Source: Chloroflexota bacterium (GTDB lineage Bacteria > Chloroflexota > Anaerolineae > B4-G1). From it: a DNA stretch of 10,086 nucleotides. Below, piece by piece: positions 7,301 through 10,086 of this stretch. The stretch spans positions 1 through 10,086 of the forward strand of contig DSAR01000280.1 of NCBI GenBank assembly GCA_011046405.1, given 5' to 3'. The notes below the pieces were generated by a model. That model ran no database searches and was not told the DNA's origin. It saw only the letters and a list, made by a program, of their open reading frames with translations. The stretch's first letter is position 1. Each line of letters starts with the position of its first letter. Position numbers and translations under genes: made by a program.

Positions 7301-7621
7301 GTCGATCACGCCCTGCGCCGTCGCTTCGCCTTCCTGGCCCTCTATCCGGATTACGACATCCTGCGCCGGTATCACATCAGTCGCCAGACCGGCTTCGACG
7401 TCGAGCCGCTCATCCAGGTGCTCAAACGGCTCAACCGGCAGATTGACGATCAGCACTATGCCGTGGGGATCACCTTTTTCTTGCTCCCCGATCTATCTCG
7501 GCACATCGAGGACATCTGGCGGATGGAGATTGAGCCCTATCTTGAGGAATACTTCTTCGACCAGTCGGGCAAGGTAGAGCTGTTTCGCTGGCCTAAAATC
7601 GGTGCAGAGATATCGCTATGA
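4337..7621 (+). CDS. mcrB: McrB-type AAA+ GTPase with EVE-like reader and extended N-terminus
   Basis: 1094 residues, more than twice E. coli McrB (about 460). The C-terminal third is a clear McrB motor: Walker A GPPGTGKT at 853-860, Walker B VLIIDEINRANL with Asp934 and Glu935, the McrB signature MNTADRS at 979-985, and an arginine run at 994-996. It should hydrolyse GTP and drive the nuclease encoded next. The N-terminal region replaces the usual methylcytosine-binding DUF3578 domain. Residues 1-240 are mostly helical with TGFQTGMLTPILNALRPEEF, typical of EVE-linked McrB proteins. Residues 246-385 look like an EVE/PUA-like modified-base reader (RYWKIAPGEKAWNWD, GGFIAIGWDELGD, VVANRGTTEVLGIGTV). 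Residues 400-560 are an unrecognised strand-rich module. Residues 596-705 resemble DUF2461. The stop overlaps the McrC start as ATGA. Base composition is visibly lower in G/C before about 6850 than after it. Family assignment of the motor is secure; that of the middle modules is tentative. Confidence 0.9.
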   Translation: MSPVNDKITIDAAKRAQFEILFEEFLEVYPPTEGGRNHIERYEPSRGEAQENFEQIVEAAERGEDITDKVLLKLLPYGNTSTNREKGAWTPLAPAIQGDLQKWYEAQGWTDPGDWPHVAQAILDFVRRCNDNPKDLEAACKAFDDLPYTTGFQTGMLTPILNALRPEEFLLINNKSRDTINHFAGTSHSQKLREYPETNATGWALIQEFAPVMHRFDMPDLRDSDLFDMFSHWLVAVKGFNFRPVRYWKIAPGEKAWNWDACLEGGFIAIGWDELGDVSEMEKSEFDERLEALDAEYPDGGWNKFGAGQVWTFAHEIQEGDRVVANRGTTEVLGIGTVLGAYEFVPDERHGHRLPVTWDDLTPRRVNEGGWRSTLVKLDRDKFETIRNAMPFEADNDLAEPFSRIFEDREEAEWAFDLLEETLQRLGVTDASDKRFSLTLRHNGQALHLNFGNWAVMVFYASGYSSYRVGIALIEDQVDVEGDIRRWRDFAQDDDEPGIRLLGLPIQTVRPLEGTLREVYENTLVHIAKRFEHWKASPYRKYGVPEIEAAIFDPEKRSALLTHGITEPLSEVGYFTSRTFELLEDLHEDPTAAYYMDHKDAFEAHLLEPFKRLFHDVAERLPPAISNVMETERWLFSRIPKNDFGQGGAWDFYWGAFYPKGSKRTQDAQLSLWINHERLEFGFYIGDYGAEQRQRFLRQCREHYQALNSALGDTLSSDDIVFGRHKDIVVNADGTVESTLDLTWQEWLQHPDQADFDVSVVLLRDEVLACSEDELANRIAQIYERFFPLVLLAIEDDPLVAIDDYLDLDDPEKLKRNPVYSIARCAEESFFDEATLAQWVRAIERKKQAILYGPPGTGKTYLAERLAKHLIGGGDGFSEVVQFHPAYAYEDFIQGLRPDLDVGGGLRFNRAPGRFLDFCRKARACEGRCVLIIDEINRANLSRVFGELMYLLEYRDRDVPLAAGGRFDIPENVRIIGTMNTADRSIALVDHALRRRFAFLALYPDYDILRRYHISRQTGFDVEPLIQVLKRLNRQIDDQHYAVGITFFLLPDLSRHIEDIWRMEIEPYLEEYFFDQSGKVELFRWPKIGAEISL

Positions 7622-8832
7622 AATCGTTCCAGGATAGGAAGACCTTATCCTTGACGGAGTATGTTACCCAGGCGTTTCCCCGCCAGGAGATCCCGGAGAC
7701 CCTTGGCGAAGCGCTGTGGCGTGACTATGGCAGCAAAGTCACTGTGGAATTTCCTTCCCCCAAGACCGGTTATCAGTGGGAGTTGACGGCCCGGGGCTGG
7801 GTCGGTTACATCCCACTTGCGCCGGATCTCGGTTTCTCCCTGCAGCCCAAGGTATCACTGGGCAACCTCTTTCGCATGCTCGAATATGCCTATCGTCTGC
7901 AAAGTTTCGAGTTCCTCGACGATCTGGTGGGTTGCCAGTCTCTGGAGGCGTTCTACGAGCGCCTGGCAAACGTCCTCGCCAAGCGGGTGCTCGACCGCGC
8001 CCGCAAGGGCTTCTACCGGGCCTATCTGCCAGAGAACGAGCGCTTGCCCTACGTGCGCGGACGACTCGACGTCCGCCACGTGATGCAGAAGCCCTGGAGC
8101 GCCAAGCTCCACTGTCACTACGAGGAGCATACGCCCGACGTGGAGGAGAATCAAATCCTGGCCTGGACCCTTGGCTGCATTGCCCGCAGCCATATGTGCT
8201 CCAGGCGCGTTCAGCCCACCGTCCGGCGAGCGTATCAGTCGCTGCGCGGGGTGGCTTTGCCGCAATCCTTCAGTCCTCAAGATTGCGTGGGGCGTCTCTA
8301 CAACCGGCTCAACGACGACTATCACCCGATGCACGCCCTCTGCCGCTTCTTCCTGGAGCACAGCGGCCCGACCCACGAGATGGGGGATCGAACCGTGCTG
8401 CCGTTTCTGGTCAACATGGCGCGGCTGTTCGAACTCTTTGTCGCTGAATGGCTCAAAGCCCACTTGCCACCCGGTTTCTCGCTCAGAGCGCAGGAGAAAG
8501 TCGATATTGGCGAAGGGGATGTGTTGTCCTTCACGATCGACCTGGTCCTATGCAGCGAGGAGACGGGTGAGGTGGTCTGCGTGTTGGACACCAAGTACAA
8601 GGACGCAGCCAAGCCGTCAGCGGATGACGTGACCCAGGTCGTGGCTTATGCAGAGATGAAGGGGTGCCAAAGTGCTGTCTTGATCTATCCCATTCAATTG
8701 TCCAAGCCCTTGAATGAGCGAGTGGGTAGCATTCAGGTGCGGAGCCTCACCTTTTCTCTGGAAGGCGAGCTTGACGACGCGGGAAAGACCTTTGTGTATC
8801 AGTTACTGTCAGATGTGCGAGGTGTTGTATGA
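7618..8832 (+). CDS. mcrC: McrC-like PD-(D/E)XK nuclease subunit
   Basis: 404 residues, slightly longer than E. coli McrC (about 348). The N-terminal half carries the McrC pattern with YIPLAPDLGFSLQPKVSLGN, FYERLANVLAKRVLDRARKG and RGRLDVRHVM, the region expected to contact the McrB ring. The nuclease core is near the C-terminus: Asp308 in FTIDLVL, then LDTKYKD with Asp324 and Lys326, and Gln340 in QVVAYAEM. Asp in place of Glu in the DxK motif is normal for McrC, so the site looks active. The start overlaps the McrB stop as ATGA with only a weak Shine-Dalgarno sequence upstream, so translation is probably coupled to McrB. By family knowledge the protein binds the McrB hexamer, stimulates its GTPase and cleaves DNA after translocation. 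Confidence 0.92.
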   Translation: MKSFQDRKTLSLTEYVTQAFPRQEIPETLGEALWRDYGSKVTVEFPSPKTGYQWELTARGWVGYIPLAPDLGFSLQPKVSLGNLFRMLEYAYRLQSFEFLDDLVGCQSLEAFYERLANVLAKRVLDRARKGFYRAYLPENERLPYVRGRLDVRHVMQKPWSAKLHCHYEEHTPDVEENQILAWTLGCIARSHMCSRRVQPTVRRAYQSLRGVALPQSFSPQDCVGRLYNRLNDDYHPMHALCRFFLEHSGPTHEMGDRTVLPFLVNMARLFELFVAEWLKAHLPPGFSLRAQEKVDIGEGDVLSFTIDLVLCSEETGEVVCVLDTKYKDAAKPSADDVTQVVAYAEMKGCQSAVLIYPIQLSKPLNERVGSIQVRSLTFSLEGELDDAGKTFVYQLLSDVRGVV

Positions 8833-9941
8833 AACGCAAAGCCCTGTTGAAAGATGGGGACAAGTTCGTGGTCCTGGAAGAGAGTGACTTTGAGGCCGAA
8901 ACGGCGTTACAGGAAGCGCTGAAACGAAACCCCGAAGTGGTTCCCGTTGCCGACCTCGAGTTGGGCCAAGTCGTCGTCGTGGGGCGTGAGACGTCGGTGC
9001 TGGCTGGAGCCATCGATCTGCTCTTGGTCGATGCCGAGGGCCAGGTGATCATCGTCGAGACAAAGCTCTCGCGCAACCCCGAGCTGCGGCGCCAGGTCTT
9101 GGTCCAGGTGCTCGACTATGGAGCCAGTCTATGGCGAACCGCACCAACGCTCAAGCAGTTTGAAGAACTGGTTTTGAGGTATTGGCGCTCTGATGCCTGT
9201 GAAGACGAGCGAGTGAAGGGCGTCACATCCCTGAGAGAAGGGCTGCCCGCTATCTTTCAAGAGCTATGTGGAGAGGATTGGGACTATGATACGTTCGAGG
9301 CTGCACTGGAGGGGAACCTGGCGAATGGCCAACACGTATTGCTGGTCGTGGCCAGCGGGTTGATGGATGGGCTATCCCGCGATCTGCTCCAGTACGCCAA
9401 CATCTGTCTGAACATTCCGCTCTATGGAGTAGAGATCGATGTCTTTGAGACTGCGGCTCGGCAGTTGATCGTGCCCAGGGGTGTGCGCTACACGCCGAGG
9501 GTGCGACAACGTCAACAGTCTACTGGACACACGGATCGCAACGCTTTCTTGGCTGCTTGTACGCCACTGGCGGCGACGTTCTTTGAGCGCGTGCTCGATG
9601 AAGCTGAGGCGCGAGGCCTGGTGGTCTATTGGGGAAGCCTGGGGTTTTCGGTGCGCGTGCCGTTGGATAGTCCAGTCACGGTGATGTATGGTTACCCCTC
9701 GAATGACTTTATCGTGTATACAGGTCAAATGTCAATGAACTCGGAAGACCGAGAGGTGTTCCACCGGGTGCTCAAGGAGATCGCTCCAACCCGGCTTGGC
9801 GGGAGCTATTCAAACCACATCTATCTGAATGAGGACTCTGAGAAACAGGCATATGCTGCCCTGGCATTTGTATGGGAAGAGGTCGAGAGATTGCTGGCAG
9901 GTCATCATCAGAACATCGATCCGAATCAACCACAGGCTTGA
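8829..9941 (+). CDS. PD-(D/E)XK nuclease-like protein with unknown C-terminal domain
   Basis: 370 residues, starting at an ATGA overlap with McrC and helped by GAGGTG at 8819-8824, four bases before the ATG. Residues 1-100 have the layout of DUF91/NucS-like and related nucleases: a Glu-rich helix with LQEALKRNPEVVPV, then GAIDLLLVDAEGQVIIVETK with Asp63 and the Glu77-Thr78-Lys79 motif, then RRQVLVQVLDY with Gln93. All expected catalytic residues are present. Residues 100-235 are mixed helix and strand and match the central part of larger homologues of this type. Residues 245-365 form a separate domain (FLAACTPLAATFFERVLDEA, GLVVYWGSLGFSVRVPLD) that I do not recognise. It is tightly coupled to McrBC, so it may be a second effector nuclease or a target-binding partner. 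It could instead be a stand-alone nuclease that happens to lie in the operon. Confidence 0.75.
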   Translation: MKRKALLKDGDKFVVLEESDFEAETALQEALKRNPEVVPVADLELGQVVVVGRETSVLAGAIDLLLVDAEGQVIIVETKLSRNPELRRQVLVQVLDYGASLWRTAPTLKQFEELVLRYWRSDACEDERVKGVTSLREGLPAIFQELCGEDWDYDTFEAALEGNLANGQHVLLVVASGLMDGLSRDLLQYANICLNIPLYGVEIDVFETAARQLIVPRGVRYTPRVRQRQQSTGHTDRNAFLAACTPLAATFFERVLDEAEARGLVVYWGSLGFSVRVPLDSPVTVMYGYPSNDFIVYTGQMSMNSEDREVFHRVLKEIAPTRLGGSYSNHIYLNEDSEKQAYAALAFVWEEVERLLAGHHQNIDPNQPQA

Positions 9942-10086
9942 TAGCGAGAGAACATGCACCAAGCTTAATTTGACAATGGCACATTAGCGTAAAACCACGC
10001 TTGTGGCGCAAACGCCCGGCGATAAAGTCGCCGGGCTACGGAGCAGCGCCCGATGAATCGGGCTCGGGAGCCCCGTTCACGGGGCG
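9942..10086. other. Non-coding region after the operon
   Basis: No plausible gene covers these 145 bases; the short frames here lack a ribosome binding site and coding character. The first 50 bases are relatively rich in A/T and hold nothing I can name. The rest is a run of inverted repeats described separately. Because these hairpins are not followed by a T tract, a classical intrinsic terminator is not supported, although the structures could still stabilise the 3' end of the transcript. Confidence 0.6.
9995..10086. repeat. Multi-hairpin REP-like repeat, cut by the window edge
   Basis: Four inverted repeats follow one another. They are CCAC/GTGG (9995-9998 with 10003-10006), a perfect nine-base stem GCCCGGCGA/TCGCCGGGC (10014-10022 with 10028-10036, loop TAAAG), GCCCGA/TCGGGC (10048-10053 with 10058-10063, loop TGAA) and GCCCCG/CGGGGC (10070-10075 with 10080-10085, loop TTCA). 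This resembles the intergenic palindromic elements scattered in many copies in Chloroflexota genomes, judged from memory of their appearance and not from a search. The element probably continues beyond the window. Confidence 0.7.

Noticed and set aside
6968..7456. Antisense open frame of 162 codons over the McrB motor
   Set aside because: The sense strand here carries Walker B and the MNTADRS signature; the reverse frame has no supporting signals.
10014..10036. Intrinsic terminator at the nine-base-pair stem
   Set aside because: The stem is strong, but it is followed by CTACGG and not a T tract, and it is part of a repeat with further hairpins.
9995..10086. Start of a CRISPR array
   Set aside because: The inverted repeats differ in sequence and spacing, with no direct repeat of constant length and no spacers.

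Overview
The window reads as a defence-type accessory locus from a GC-rich bacterium. All genes lie on the + strand and are densely packed. I see no rRNA, tRNA, CRISPR array, integrase or transposase. The multi-hairpin repeat at the right edge, of a kind I associate with Chloroflexota genomes, together with the codon bias towards G/C, suggests that phylum. This is inference only, because no taxonomic marker gene is present.

Layout: (1) 1-153 is the 3' end of a large adenine-specific DNA methyltransferase of the PglX/DrmMI/type IIG-like kind. (2) 154-259 is an intergenic region with a near-consensus sigma70-type promoter whose -10 element is flanked by a long inverted repeat, a likely repressor operator. 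(3) 260-1213 is a Fic protein (AMP-transferase fold) with a C-terminal helix-turn-helix, and it overlaps (4) 1210-1851, a short DprA/SLOG-like Rossmann protein. (5) 1871-4294 is an 807-residue protein with an unnamed N-terminal domain, two tandem HARE-HTH modules and a RAMA-like C-terminus. (6) 4337-7621 is a very long McrB-type AAA+ GTPase with an EVE/PUA-like modified-base reader and further N-terminal modules. (7) 7618-8832 is its McrC-type nuclease partner. (8) 8829-9941 is a second PD-(D/E)XK-type nuclease fused to an unrecognised C-terminal domain. (9) 9942-10086 is non-coding and ends in a row of hairpins cut by the window edge.

The last three genes are joined by ATGA stop-start overlaps, so McrB, McrC and the extra nuclease probably form one translationally coupled unit. 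Fic and DprA-like also overlap. The whole 260-9941 stretch has no internal gap longer than about 42 bases and could be one operon driven from the 184-212 promoter. A working model, by inference, is a modification-dependent (type IV-like) restriction system. EVE, HARE-HTH and RAMA modules would read modified or foreign DNA, McrB would power the complex, and two different nucleases would cut. The Fic and DprA-like proteins would be regulatory or sensing accessories. The adjacent methyltransferase may belong to the same island or to a neighbouring system.
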